Of a DNA stretch of 29,639 nucleotides, positions 11,734 through 23,029 are shown piece after piece. The translations under genes were made by a program, and so were the position numbers. The notes below the pieces were generated by a model, which was not told the origin of the DNA, did no database searches, and saw only the letters and a list, made by a program, of their open reading frames with translations. The stretch covers positions 78,224-107,862 of the forward strand of contig NW_014040429.1 in NCBI RefSeq assembly GCF_001186125.1, written 5' to 3'. Source of the DNA: Sphaeroforma arctica JP610 (taxonomy: Eukaryota > Opisthokonta > Ichthyosporea > Ichthyophonida). Each line of letters begins with the position of its first letter. The first letter of the stretch is position 1.

Positions 11734-11766
11734 GTTTAACTAAAAAACCGCCTATCAACCGGGCCT
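11734..11766 (+). repeat. Left terminal inverted repeat of the DNA transposon
   Basis: Reads GTTTAACTAAAAAACCG followed by CCTATCAACCGGGCCT. It pairs with the reverse complement of 16641-16673 with one small indel and about one substitution. A subterminal block at 11850-11899, including TTCTGAGCAAT and GCACCATCACTTCAC, also has an inverted partner at about 16499-16548. Confidence 0.82.
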
Positions 11767-11960
11767 CAATCTTGGGGCAGGGGCAACTTAATTAAATGCG
11801 GTAATTACCCAATCCTTATTTTATCATTCGAGACGGATTATCACCACACTTCTGAGCAATTGTTGTTTTCACACCATGTCCATTGCACCATCACTTCACG
11901 AATTACTGATATGCACGTATTAGAGTGTAGGTCGGTTTTGAGGTTGGTAGAATATACGAT

Positions 11961-12163
<203 letters not shown>

Positions 12164-12823
12164 NNNNNNNNNNNNNNNNNNNNNNNNNNNNNNNNNNNNN
12201 NNNNNNNNNNNNNNNNNNNNNNNNNNNNNNNNNNNNNNNNNNNNNNNNNNNNNNNNNNNNNNNNNNNNNNNNNNNNNNNNNNNNNNNNNNNNNNNNNNNN
12301 NNNNNNNNNNNNNNNNNNNNNNNNNNNNNNNNNNNNNNNNNNNNNNNNNNNNNNNNNNNNNNNNNNNNNNNNNNNNNNNNNNNNNNNNNNNNNNNNNNNN
12401 NNNNNNNNNNNNNNNNNNNNNNNNNNNNNNNNNNNNNNNNNNNNNNNNNNNNNNNNNNNNNNNNNNNNNNNNNNNNNNNNNNNNNNNNNNNNNNNNNNNN
12501 NNNNNNNNNNNNNNNNNNNNNNNNNNNNNNNNNNNNNNNNNNNNNNNNNNNNNNNNNNNNNNNNNNNNNNNNNNNNNNNNNNNNNNNNNNNNNNNNNNNN
12601 NNNNNNNNNNNNNNNNNNNNNNNNNNNNNNNNNNNNNNNNNNNNNNNNNNNNNNNNNNNNNNNNNNNNNNNNNNNNNNNNNNNNNNNNNNNNNNNNNNNN
12701 NNNNNNNNNNNNNNNNNNNNNNNNNNNNNNNNNNNNNNNNNNNNNNNNNNNNNNNNNNNNNNNNNNNNNNNNNNNNNNNNNNNNNNNNNNNNNNNNNNNN
12801 NNNNNNNNNNNNNNNNNNNNNNN
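12164..12823. other. Assembly gap (660 N)
   Basis: All bases are N. The gap begins inside a TG repeat, so it probably reflects a collapsed or unsequenced microsatellite. The true length and content, possibly including the start of the transposase, are unknown. Confidence 0.99.
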
Positions 12824-15800
12824 AGTAGGCGAGATAGAGCGTGTTTCATCCGGCCGCATAGCTGCTAAAAGAACACGTGTAGATATTCCGGAGTATGTAC
12901 GCTCGCTCGAGACCCCATCAGACAATGATAGTGCGCCTCATAGTAACTATACACACTCAGAGAGTACCACCATCGTCACAATCAGCGCAAACAAAACCGG
13001 TCGCATCAATACAATAGGAAATATCCCGCAGGAGTTCGGCTGGAGCCGATTTTTTAGAAAGGCACTACCCAATACACAACTACGTGCACACAGCACTGGA
13101 TTTGCAACACACACAAAAACACACCCACACAGCTGGAGTTGCATGTCACAAATCGTGTTGAAAGCTACCAATACGAATTGCAAATATAGTGCATCCTGCG
13201 AATCCGGATGAATTGCTGAATGATGTTGCTACAGCTAGGTACTACAAACAAGGCGACCGTAGATTAGAGTAAGTTCCTAGGTAGACGAGTACTACATAGC
13301 GTCGTTGATATATATAATGTAGCTCCTAAAAACTCTTTGCAGAAGAGGATAACTAGAACCATACTCATGAAGAGACTAAGTAGGAAAGAAATTGATACTC
13401 TGAAGAAGTGTTGCAAACTAACTTTATCCGGCTCGTCGCGTGATGTAGGCTACGTGGACTACAAAACGATGGATCTTGGTATCAGCTTGGAGGTAGTTAA
13501 GCGCAGCAAGACTAGGTTTAACAACTCAAATCTGGAAGCTGCAATCAAGTTCATACTTTCAGATGAAAACGTCTGTTCAATATCTTGGGGCACTAAATTC
13601 TTGAGAATATGATACGAGGAGCTTGTAATCTTGCCGGCATTAACACGGCGGAAACCTATGCAGATTATTTACAAGGGTTATGTCGTATCTGTTGATGAAG
13701 ACGACCAAATTGGAACAACAAGCTTCATGAAAGTGGTTTTCTCTAATGCGAATAACGATGAAAAGTTTATCAATGTTGTCGTATATGTCACAGGTTGTCT
13801 CGTTAGGGTCGTAGTAGTACAATGCAGACTATACTTGAAAACTTCGCTGAGGACCAAACAGAACGAACACTGCTCTCCATGTTGGATCTAGGCAAGGCCT
13901 TCATTAAGCAAAAACCAGATCATTATGTAATCCTTGACGACGCAGTAAACACTCGAGGGCTAGAATATGCGCTTTTAAAGCCTGTAAAATAAATGTACCT
14001 GTTGAAGTTGAAGAGTGTATCGGGTGTAAATTCGTGCCCTGGGTGGTGTCACAAGTGAAAGAAACAGTGAGACGGAGTGCCTATGGTGGGGCCGATGTAC
14101 AACAGGATGCTCTAGAAGTACTTGAGGTATGACGAGATAAATTAGAGATATATTATGGGCATCCTATCAGAGTCAAGAATCAGCAACAACATTATGACAA
14201 AGTCCTGAAAGCCATGTCCGATCGCTGCATAGCCAATAAAGGGAGCACATAACAATTCACATCAATTGATTGGAAATTGGAGTTCGACCCTATATCAACT
14301 AGAGAGACCCACTCACGAACACTATGGACAACGTGGTGTGGGATGGCACGGATGTATGTCCATGTACATCGAGTACATAGAATGGGATGAGGAAAATGAA
14401 GACGGGCAGTTGGTTAAAAAGAAGGCGGCAGTGCGGCACATCGTGTATGGTGGTCAAATATTAGAAGGTGAGAATAAGCAGGACACATCCTGCGTATATC
14501 CAATAATAGAAGCATACCTTTTTGCAATCAAAGAACGTCTGCCGCCCATGACAACAACTGTTCTTGCCTCGGATAATGCTGAAAGTTACAAATCCAATGA
14601 GTTAGTAGGAATCGGAATATTAAACCTTACTAGTCCAATACAGATTGCAAGATACATGCATACTGAGACATAAGATGACAAAAGGCCTGATAGACGCTCA
14701 TTTCGCACGGGCGGTGGTCATGTTAATAGCTTTATGAAATTCCCGAGGCGTAACAGGATAAAAGAATAACGACATCAAAAGGTCTAACAACGACATTGGC
14801 CTAGAAACGGGGTATACCGAGCTCCTTTGTACAATTAATCACGGTCGATCGAAAGGGACGGTTACATGAGTTCTTAGAACGAACCAAAAAGATAGTAGAT
14901 GCGGCTGCGAATATTTTTTACGCGAGCTAATGATGTAACCTTCGAAGGTATTGATTGTGCATTGGAAGAATATGATAAATTAGACCTCGAGAAGATTCTT
15001 GGGAGTGACACGGTGATGTATCTGCGTACATACGCCTATTCTAAAATTAATACAGGTGTGCTCTACCGAGTTGACTTCGGTGATGAAGCATTTACTATAG
15101 TCAATAAGTCGGAGAATGTCGAAGTTTGTGGTGAAAGTGTGGGTGACGGCGTAATTAGTGTGAGAGATCGGAAAATGATAGTGAGGCACCACACCATGTA
15201 CAGGAGCCTGATGGGCCAGATTATGTGCTCGAGGCTGGTGAGATAGCTCAGGAATCAAATGAATTGAATCCGGAGTTAGAGCTCAAAAATGAAGTCGCAG
15301 TTGAGCTCCATGTCGACCACGTCAAGAGCCTGAACATGAGTATGAGACTGTTGCCGCCACAGAGCTCATCGAATTTGGACCTGGGGACCCTGATAGGGGG
15401 GAAGAAGATTATCTAATGTATATGTATTAAGCAATCAAAGTTTGGTGTTATCTTAGGTCCGCGCGACCATCTACGTGATTAACGCCAGAAAGAGATATAC
15501 AAAGTTCGATCCGCAAATACTCTCATCTCCTCCCTTGCTGTGGCTGTACGAAACGGAAGTGAGGCTTTTGCTGTGATTGATCTTGCTAATGACTTGCACC
15601 CTAAGAAATTCGCACAAGGATGGGCGAGACGTAGGCCTCGTGGCCAGCAATACGGCGAATCATACATGAAACATCTTGTAAGGGCGTGGCTGACGCTTCG
15701 TTTTAAATACAGCTGGGAACTATGCTGGCACAACTGAAATTGATGTACCCTGGACGCTATTCTCTTCCAGGTGAAATGGATATAAGGACACAAATATCAA

Positions 15801-16211
15801 CGATGACACAAGCGACAAAATGGGCCGATGCCAAGAGAAGCTAGAGGTAGAAGCGGTTGAAAGGGAGGTCTTAGCAAGAGCTCAGGCAGTATCTAGAGGC
15901 GAAGAGTACGTTCTTGTCAACTCCAAGAAGCCTAAAGCGACTGAGCCCTTCCCTAAGAAATATCGAAGTGACTTGCAGCAGATGGTCTCCGACGATATCA
16001 CGATTAAGTGGCAAGCGGTATTACCTAATTTGAAAGCTATGTATGCTAAAGAGAATAGAAGTTTGCCTGAGGACTTTCAGTAGACACAGGAATCAAGTCT
16101 AAGCTTATATATGGCAAGACTAAGGCAAAAAAGTTGGATCTCTGGGCAAAGTTATTACCCAGAACTGTTGTTGGTGAACGAATTGAATCAATACATGTGC
16201 TTATAGATTAA
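12824..16211 (+). pseudogene. Broken transposase of the inverted-repeat DNA transposon
   Basis: The coding signal moves between frames and is broken by stops several times, so it cannot make one protein now. Blocks in order: an N-terminal part near 13200-13610 with SWGTK; a block with LPALTRRKPMQ (13631-13800) ending VYVTGCLV; an acidic block at 13820-13990; the core at 14255-14720; a block at 14899-15245; a conserved GWARRRPRGQQYGESYM at about 15624-15670; and a Lys-rich tail to a TAA at 16209-16211. In the core, IDWKLEFDP (Asp codon 14268-14270), ASDNAESY (Asp 14572-14574) and MHTET (Glu 14665-14667) give D, about 101 residues, D, about 30 residues, E, the pattern of an RNase H-fold transposase. 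HYGQRGVGWHG and a downstream DAHFA are further marks of this family as I recall it. A possible intron lies at 13269-13342, but the frame across it does not fit cleanly. The call as a transposase is an inference from motifs plus the flanking inverted repeats. Confidence 0.65.
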
Positions 16212-16640
16212 CATATATCATCCAAACCTCTTTATGGATAATTTACACTTTATTAGTTCGTTCAACGCTATAAATTGCAAATTCTAGGGTAGAAGCACTC
16301 TAAATACCATTATGCGGAATTTCCATCTCATGGCCATTTAATGCACCATTGGCCATAACCCTCATTAATACAGCTTCCGCCACCATAAGGATGATCATGC
16401 ACACTATTTATATGCTATAAATAAGTTTATGACCCTTAAAACACTACATTACTGCCATTCGAAGTACGATAATCGTATATTGCCGGTAGCAATACATAGT
16501 GAAGTATTGGTGCTATGGCCTAGCTTCAAAAACAATTATTGCTCAGAACTACTTGCTTAAAACATATGGAGTGATAAAACAAGGTTTTACTTAATACCGT
16601 TTTTAAACAAGAACCTGCTATTCCAAGCTTTTGGACCCTA

Positions 16641-16673
16641 AGGCCCGGTTGATAGGCGATTTTTAGTTAAAAC
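16641..16673 (-). repeat. Right terminal inverted repeat of the DNA transposon
   Basis: Reads AGGCCCGGTTGATAGGCG followed by ATTTTTAGTTAAAAC, the inverse of the left end. Inward, 16538-16548 (ATTGCTCAGAA) and 16499-16520 mirror the left subterminal block in the same order and spacing, so the original inverted repeats were probably around 170 bases. Confidence 0.82.
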
Positions 16674-17375
16674 AACGCAATTTTGCGTAACAAAGATACA
16701 GTAATGTGTCGTACAAAATTGAAAGCCGGATAGCTGAAATCAATCAAATTTCACCGACATGCTTTTAGCAACGATACTACGAGTTTTGACCGAGTTCACC
16801 TTGGGCGTGATAACTAGAATGATACTTGTGTAGAAGCACAATTTCTAGGTGGCCTAGAACTATCAATAATGGGCTATGTATAATTACACGATAAAATGCC
16901 TCTTCGGCAATATTGTATTGTTTCCTTTAATAGTGCTCAGAAATCACATCGATGGCAATAGTCTGGCTTATAGATTTGTTTGTATTTAAGACGAAGCACC
17001 TAATAAATTATTAGATGAGAAACACATATTATGGTCCGTCTAGAAGAATTAACAATAATGGGTTATATATAATTACACGATAAAATGCCTCTTTGACAAT
17101 ATTTTATTGTTTCCTTTTTATTACTGTTCAGAAACCACCTTGATGGCTGTAGTCTGGCTTATAGGTTTGTTTACATTTTTAATGAATTATAAGATGGGCT
17201 CGTCTGTTTCTGAAAATCCTAATATTGAATCAATTATTTTCGTCTCATTTTTTTTCCAGTAGGAATAAATCGACAAGTATAGGCATACTGTAAAACTGTA
17301 CATTTGTCCATAACTTGTCTATCCATGTGACTGTAGCGTACCTAGCTATAAGTCGCGATATAAAAGCTTAGTGAC
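16674..17375. other. AT-rich stretch outside the transposon, with a duplicated block
   Basis: No coding potential was seen. The main structure is the direct duplication listed separately (16853-16988 and 17040-17178). Confidence 0.6.
16853..17178. repeat. Direct repeat of about 135 bp, two copies
   Basis: Copy 1 (16853-16988) and copy 2 (17040-17178) share ATAATTACACGATAAAATGC, then CTCTT..GACAATATT.TATTGTTTCCTTT, and end in AGTCTGGCTTATAG.TTTGTTT, with about 80-85% identity by eye. The spacing of about 187 bases points to a tandem duplication or two members of a short interspersed family. No terminal inverted repeats or coding sequence were seen. Confidence 0.8.
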
Positions 17376-17660
17376 GTGCAAAGGAAATCACCTTTTACTT
17401 TATGTATGCGATTAACGGCTTCACAGCATTTTATAGTATCCATCGGAATGTGCTATGACTACAGGACTAAAATATGCCACGAAGCCTTAAAAGCGGTCGA
17501 ATACAGGGACAAAGATGCACCAATGAAATATTTCCCTGTGGACTGTGTGCTTCCAACAGCACTACATGTGAAGTATTTCCTGCACTCGTCTGCATGCAGT
17601 CTAGCACCACCCTTGATCGCGCTTAAACAATATGAGTGGTTGCACCTGTACAGATGGTAG
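17376..17660 (+). other. Isolated open frame, unrecognised
   Basis: Ninety-four codons from ATG to TAG in a stretch with slightly higher GC than its surroundings. It contains a plausible soluble stretch, YRDKDAPMKYFPVDCVLP. There is no recognised domain and no clear splice sites linking it to the exon 800 bases downstream, and the opposite strand is also open across it. It could be an exon of the next gene or chance. Confidence 0.2.
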
Positions 17661-18418
17661 ATACGCACGATGCCTCTGCCCGAATCCCCGGTCTGGCGTT
17701 TATTGATAATAGCTACAAATTGCATTAGATATTGTAGGCGATGGTGGAGTGGATTTTGATTTATTTTATCGGCTTTCGATCCAGCCAATGTCTCTCAAAA
17801 ACGCCACTCGCTTAAATGCGTCAAATTGAGGGCTGCCACCCTTTTCGCTAAGATTTCAACGCCTTTTCGACGATTTTATTGGTGCCCTCGGACACACTTT
17901 ATCGAAAAGCTTGGAGGGTAGCCACTCGTATTGATAAAGTGCGCTAAGTTGGCTACAACTCTATTTTGATCATTTTGTTATCGTACGTTGCCAATATTTG
18001 AATATGATTGACTTACGAGCATCGTCTCATTGCCGGAATACCAACTTCGCACCGATCCAGCAAGCCGTCCATATATGGGTGCCTACAATCGTAAATAAAC
18101 AAAGCCGATGGGCTTACTAGAGCAGGGTACCCTCCCGTGTCCGTGTGTGACTGAAGGGTGAAGGAAGGTGATACCAAAACATGCACCACCACCCCCCTCC
18201 CCCCTCACAGCTAAACAAAAACCTTACTTCTATAGCTTTAAGTCTACTTACCTGAGTTTGATGCACACTTATTCTTATGAACACTTCTGTTCTGCTTTAC
18301 TTTGCTATAACTACACGAGTCAGGTTACAGCTGCAGGTCGTTTAGTCGAGTGCAAGAATCACGTGGCCTTTAATGTGCTCAGGTGGTAGCTGGGGTGAAG
18401 TCAACAGTAAGCTTTTAG
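17661..18418. other. Non-coding stretch between weak coding signals
   Basis: Mostly AT-rich. It contains a short poly-C/CT tract near 18188-18208 and a loosely mirrored pair, GGCTGCCACCCT (about 17831) and GGAGGGTAGCCACTC (about 17914). It ends in a pyrimidine-poor but usable acceptor, CTTTTAG, at 18412-18418. Confidence 0.4.
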
Positions 18419-18720
18419 CAACTCTTCTACGTTGGATAGTGTCGCTGAGAAAATCGTGGAGGAATATAAAATGCATCTGTTTCGATGGGGCACACGGATG
18501 TTCGAGAAGTATATAATACTGGAGGATTTCTATAGATTCCGAGTGTCTAACCAGCTGCATAAGAGACTCCATTACATCCACGGGCGTCGTAAAACAGATG
18601 TAATACACTTACTGCGAAAGTCGAAAGATAGAAATACTTCGTCAACCAAAAAATTATTCACTGGTTTCCTATTTTGGCGTATGAGTGGTGACAGTGTATT
18701 TTTGGATGATGACACAGTGT
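18419..18720 (+). CDS. Probable internal or near-terminal exon of an unrecognised gene
   Basis: The frame is open from an acceptor-like CTTTTAG to a near-consensus donor, CAGT|GTAAGT, at 18720/18721. The encoded segment has about 100 residues, rich in Arg, Lys, Phe and Tyr (YRFRVSNQLHKRLHYIHGRR, then FLFWRMSGDSVFLDDDTV), and looks like folded protein rather than low complexity. If spliced to the acceptor CCACAG at 18911-18916, the frame continues LPLHNTMLAR and then stops, which would make 18917-18948 the last coding exon. I do not recognise the family. The preceding exon was not identified. Confidence 0.4.
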
Positions 18721-18945
18721 AAGTTCGCCTTGTTACATTTACAATGCACACTGCGAGACCCGCTCTAACTCGGCGCGCCCGAGGGCCAGGAGAGGAACAA
18801 CCATCCTAAACTCCAAGCCGTAGCAAATGGAATACAGAAGTATAGCGCCACTCCCTAACAAGACAGCAACAAGCCATGAACCAACTACTCCATTCGGCAG
18901 ACGGGATGTCCACAGGTTGCCATTGCATAATACTATGCTGGCCCG

Positions 18946-19170
18946 ATGATGAAATGTCTACTCACCGCCCGCGCATCCTGTAAAAAGAAAGAGAAAATGA
19001 TGGAGTGCCCGACCAGTTCAAAAGTTTCGGGCTATGTGCGGAATAATTTCACGTTGCGGTCTGCTTCCTGTACAAGTGTTTATTCGTCTACTAGCGTTTC
19101 GGCTAATGCTTTCCGGCCAGGAGCAACCAATGAACGCGTCGAACATGTGAACGCGAGTGAGACAAGGTAA
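18946..19170 (+). other. Ser/Thr-rich open frame ending at a donor-like site
   Basis: Seventy-four codons rich in Ser, Thr, Asn and Lys (MMKCLLTARASCKKKEKMME, then many Ser), ending at ACAAG|GTAACG (donor at about 19167). It overlaps the putative end of the previous frame in another phase. It may be an alternative exon or 3' UTR of the same unrecognised gene. Evidence is weak. Confidence 0.2.
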
Positions 19171-19650
19171 CGTAAGTATAATTTTACAATTTACTGGCTC
19201 GTACCCAAAAAGTGGTAGTGGTGACATTCCCATATGTCTGGATCACACGTAGATGACTGCTTTTTGTTTTTGTTTTTTGGTCAGAGATACTGACAGTTTT
19301 GTGAGCTGGCCGCCGATAAAGTATGAACTTCGCCGTATACATGTTGAAGTGCAAAATAAATAACAAATAAATTAATATTTGCTTGTTTTTAGTTCTTTCA
19401 ATCCATATAATTTGAAAATGAACGTGTATTTAAATTTTTAAATACAGAGAGGAACCAATTTATGTCATTTGGTCCTGATATTTTATAAATGGCCAGACGC
19501 CGTATTTCTACATAGCCCCAGCAGCTTTTAGAACTACGAACAACCGTGAAAAAACGATCTAGTTTATAAAGTGAAACCCAAAGTAAAACGGTTTCGGTTA
19601 TGTCCTACCTAGATAGGTTTGTGCCTGCATGTACGAGTTCAAGACTCACT
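19171..19650. other. AT-rich stretch, nothing recognised
   Basis: No open frame of interest, no repeats matching other parts of the window, and no copy of the LTR seen at the right end of the neighbouring retroelement. It separates the putative exons from the fossil retroelement. Confidence 0.5.
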
Positions 19651-20089
19651 CTTTTTTCGTTTAGTATTAGGTCCAGTAACCATTTTCGATGTAGGCGCCA
19701 TACTTTTTTTTATGTAAGATTAAGGGCAGGGGTTCTTCTTTATTAGTTGCAAAGTTTGAAGAAGATTCTTTACTTTGTTAAGCAGACCAGATAGTTTTGC
19801 CACATATGAAGTAGGCGGCAAAGAAGGGATTCCAGATCTATCAGAGTCCGCAGCAACCTGAGGAATTCTCATCCTTTTATCTCATGTATTTGTATGAAAC
19901 CACGTATTCCATTTCTTATAAAAGATTCAAAGGAAGTCGCAGGATTCACAAAAGACATGGGATGATACCCATGCTACTGTTCCACTCTTAAATATGGGGT
20001 TTGTAGTAAGTGTGACCGTATTCGGATGTTTTGCCAATAAAATCTTTGACATATGACTCCATAACAGGCACTTCAAAATCAAATGAGAG

Positions 20090-23010
20090 GGCAATTGAGA
20101 TCTAGGATGTAGGCGTTAGTACCATCTATGTTATTAGCTTCGTAAGTACCACTTTCCTCATCGTGGTAGGAGATAAATAAATAAAATCTTTAGAACAGAG
20201 TTCTGTAACGTTGACGTTTCTGTTACTAGAGATAATGTAATCTTCAACTTAAACTGAACAATGTTCTTTGTATCATTCCAACGGTTTTTAGGCTTTTAGC
20301 AAGATGCGGTTTTTGCGCTTGAGTTAACAGGGGTAAACGAAGTTCTGCATATGAGTAATCTTTTGTCGCCACGGGGTAACGTGTTCCTCCGGCGCAGCTT
20401 TATAAAATGTTGCTTGTAATTTACTATAGCCGTCAAAGAAATAATGAAACGGGAGTGTTCCCGTTTGAAAATTCATGCATTTAATCATTTGAGTTTGAAC
20501 CTATTTCAAATGATAAGGCCACATATCCTCATCGTCATATAGGACGGTACCCAAGAGTTTCTTACCTCACTACTGCGTATCTCATTAATACCCTGCTTTT
20601 GATGTATATAAGGAACACCACGTCTATGGGCCATACCCATAAGTGCCTTCATTACATCGTTACAGAACTCGCTATCATTATCAGAGCATAGTACTCGGAG
20701 AAAATCGAAGTCATTAAAGACTTGATAGCATAACTTTGCAATTGTTTGCCGGCGTTTGCTCGGTATTGCAAAACGCATGTTGTAGCCCGAAGCCACACAT
20801 AAGAAATGGTAGATATATACATCGCATTTCACAAATAGCCATCCCATAAGTATTCTCGTAAGCTCGATGAGCAAAGTTGTGAATGATCATAACTTTACTT
20901 TCATGCTCTTCTAATGAGTATCACTGGTGGGGTGAACCATTTCCACGGTACTTAGGCAACTTCAGTATTAGTAGGAGTTATTTCCTGTGATAAATAGTTA
21001 TTAACGACAGATTGTTAAAAGTATCCTCTTTGGTTGTTTTGCATTTAAAAAGCACTTTAAGTGGTTGAGTGCAAGCTTTAGGGTTCGTATAAAAATGAGT
21101 CCTACATCCACGGCCATAGCTAGTTTCATGTTTTTACGACCTATTGCCGTTTCCATCGGCACGACCTTGATTTCATTCTTGCTGAGTGCATGTGTTGTGC
21201 AAGTCTGGAGTTTGTGATCAAACTGCTCAGACACTTTTAGTTTAGCATAGAATTGGGTTGAGCCTTTCCAACTTCATTTAATGATACCTGCAGGACCGAT
21301 GCGACAAATATGGCGTGTTTCTATGGTGATCTCTTAATAGATTAGGATCCCTTATACAAAAGCGTGCCGGTTTCACGGTCGACATATATAGGTTTGTCTT
21401 GAACCATACCAATAAGCTCACGTATGCAAGGATCGGAGATATGTAAGGGACAGCACAGCGGTATGATAGATTTAGTTATTAACATAATTTAACAACTGGT
21501 ATATTAGTTGCCATGATGGGTCTGCCCACAATTGTGTAGAGATTGGTCAAGCTGAAACGCATCACCCTTAGGGTGTGTCGGCGACATGTATTCGGGTACT
21601 TGTTTATTTTGTTCAGCAGCAAACATATCAATAGTAAATCGACCCCAGCGTGACTCACCGAGCCGGAACCATTTCTTAATAAGCAATTGACGTTGTGATT
21701 TTTTTTTTAAAAGTCAGGAACAAGTCGAAAGAGCATGTCAGAAAGATATTATATATTCCTGGTATGTTTGCTATATTAAAGGCAAACTTAGCAATTATGT
21801 CATGACAGCGACTCCATAACTGTGAATCATGGTTCATGCCTTCGAAGTAAGCTAAATCCTTTTGATCACAGGCGACATTGAAGTATCTTCCGTTTAGGTA
21901 GTCTTTGAACTGAGTAACTAAAACCCTTATTTAACGGTAGGGTAGGGTAGTTACGTTGACTTTGGTTATAGCTCTTACTATAATTGCTTGTAGTGTGGGT
22001 TACCATATACAGTTTGATATAGTACGTCCCTAACCGCTCGATCTGAAGCTTCGGCTGCTGCTTGAAATGGAATGCCGTCTACTGGGTATTGCATGATCGG
22101 TGCATCCATTACTTTAGCGTTATCCGAGAGATACTACCATCGTTATTTGTTGGGAGAAAGAATTCAAAATATGTAAGCTTTCAGGTACACTTTTATATTG
22201 GTACTTATTGCCTTGCCACGCAAAGAGAAAGTACTTCCTACTTGGTTCGTAAATTGTAATTAATGAAATACAGCTTTCAAATCCATCTTGGAAAAGATAG
22301 GGATAATATTATTTATGTAGTATCTCACTTATTTTAGAAAAGGGAAAAATAAGTTGCGGTTTTAATTTATTAATTGAAAACAGGTCTAACACCACTCTTG
22401 TTTCACTGAACGTTCCATCAGATTTATTTTGATATACCGTTAAGAGCGCAAGGTTAACAGAGGTTGTATCGTATTTGATTTGAATTAGACCATTTCATTA
22501 TCCAGTCTTCAATTTGGGTCTTGACTCCATCTTTGTGTCGCCAACTTGCGTAGTTATAAGAAGGATACTTTAACTTAGATTCCTACAGAAACTCTCCTAC
22601 ACCCCCCCCCCTTCCCTGCCGGAGTCCCTTCGGAAGTGGTGGAGGGTAGTAACTCTCCTACACTTCCTCTTTTGGCGGGAGTCCCTTACCTTTGGGAGTA
22701 GCATCGTGGGAGGGCAGCTTCCTACACTCTTTCGGAGTCGGGGAGGTAGTCCCTTCGGAAGTGGTGGAGGGTGGTAACTGGTGTGGTCAAAACCAATTGA
22801 CACTTAGTACAGAGTGCTAAGTCTGAAATAAGCCTTCTCTGCGGATGCCTGAGTGATAACGGAGCGGTTCGCCCCCGTGTTAATGAGCTGCGCATCGCAT
22901 GTCCGTTTACTTGTAAAGTAAGATACACTCGGTTGTCGGTAGGGAACAATTTCTCTTTTACTGCAAATATTCTTGTCGCCGTACGACCAAACGTCACGCA
23001 CGGGTTCAAC
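20090..23010 (-). pseudogene. pol remains of the Ty3/Gypsy fossil
   Basis: From right to left: aspartic protease core (about 22840-23010, TGANRSVIT); reverse transcriptase remains (about 22260-22560); RNase H (about 21740-22110); a DIRS-like additional domain (about 21500-21690, FTIDMFAAEQNKQVPEYMS); integrase zinc-binding region (about 21000-21235); integrase catalytic region (20506-20874, CSDNDSEFCND); and a C-terminal tail (about 20090-20470). The domain order is diagnostic of Ty3/Gypsy. Broken; treated as a fossil. Confidence 0.78.
22590..22781. repeat. GC-rich imperfect repeats within the Ty3/Gypsy fossil
   Basis: GTCCCTTCGGAAGTGGTGG at about 22624 recurs at about 22750 (spacing about 126 bases). 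Diverged copies of CTCCTACAC.C and GGGAGT lie between them. The block is far more GC-rich than its surroundings and lies next to the internal LTR-end-like piece. GGAGTAGCAT also occurs in the candidate LTR near 25940, so this may be LTR-derived. Confidence 0.6.
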
Positions 23011-23029
23011 TCAGACACCCCAGCATCTC

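Noticed and set aside
18342-18608. Minus-strand 88-codon frame opposite the orphan exon
   Set aside because: The plus strand has the acceptor and the GTAAGT donor; the minus frame has no matching splice signals.
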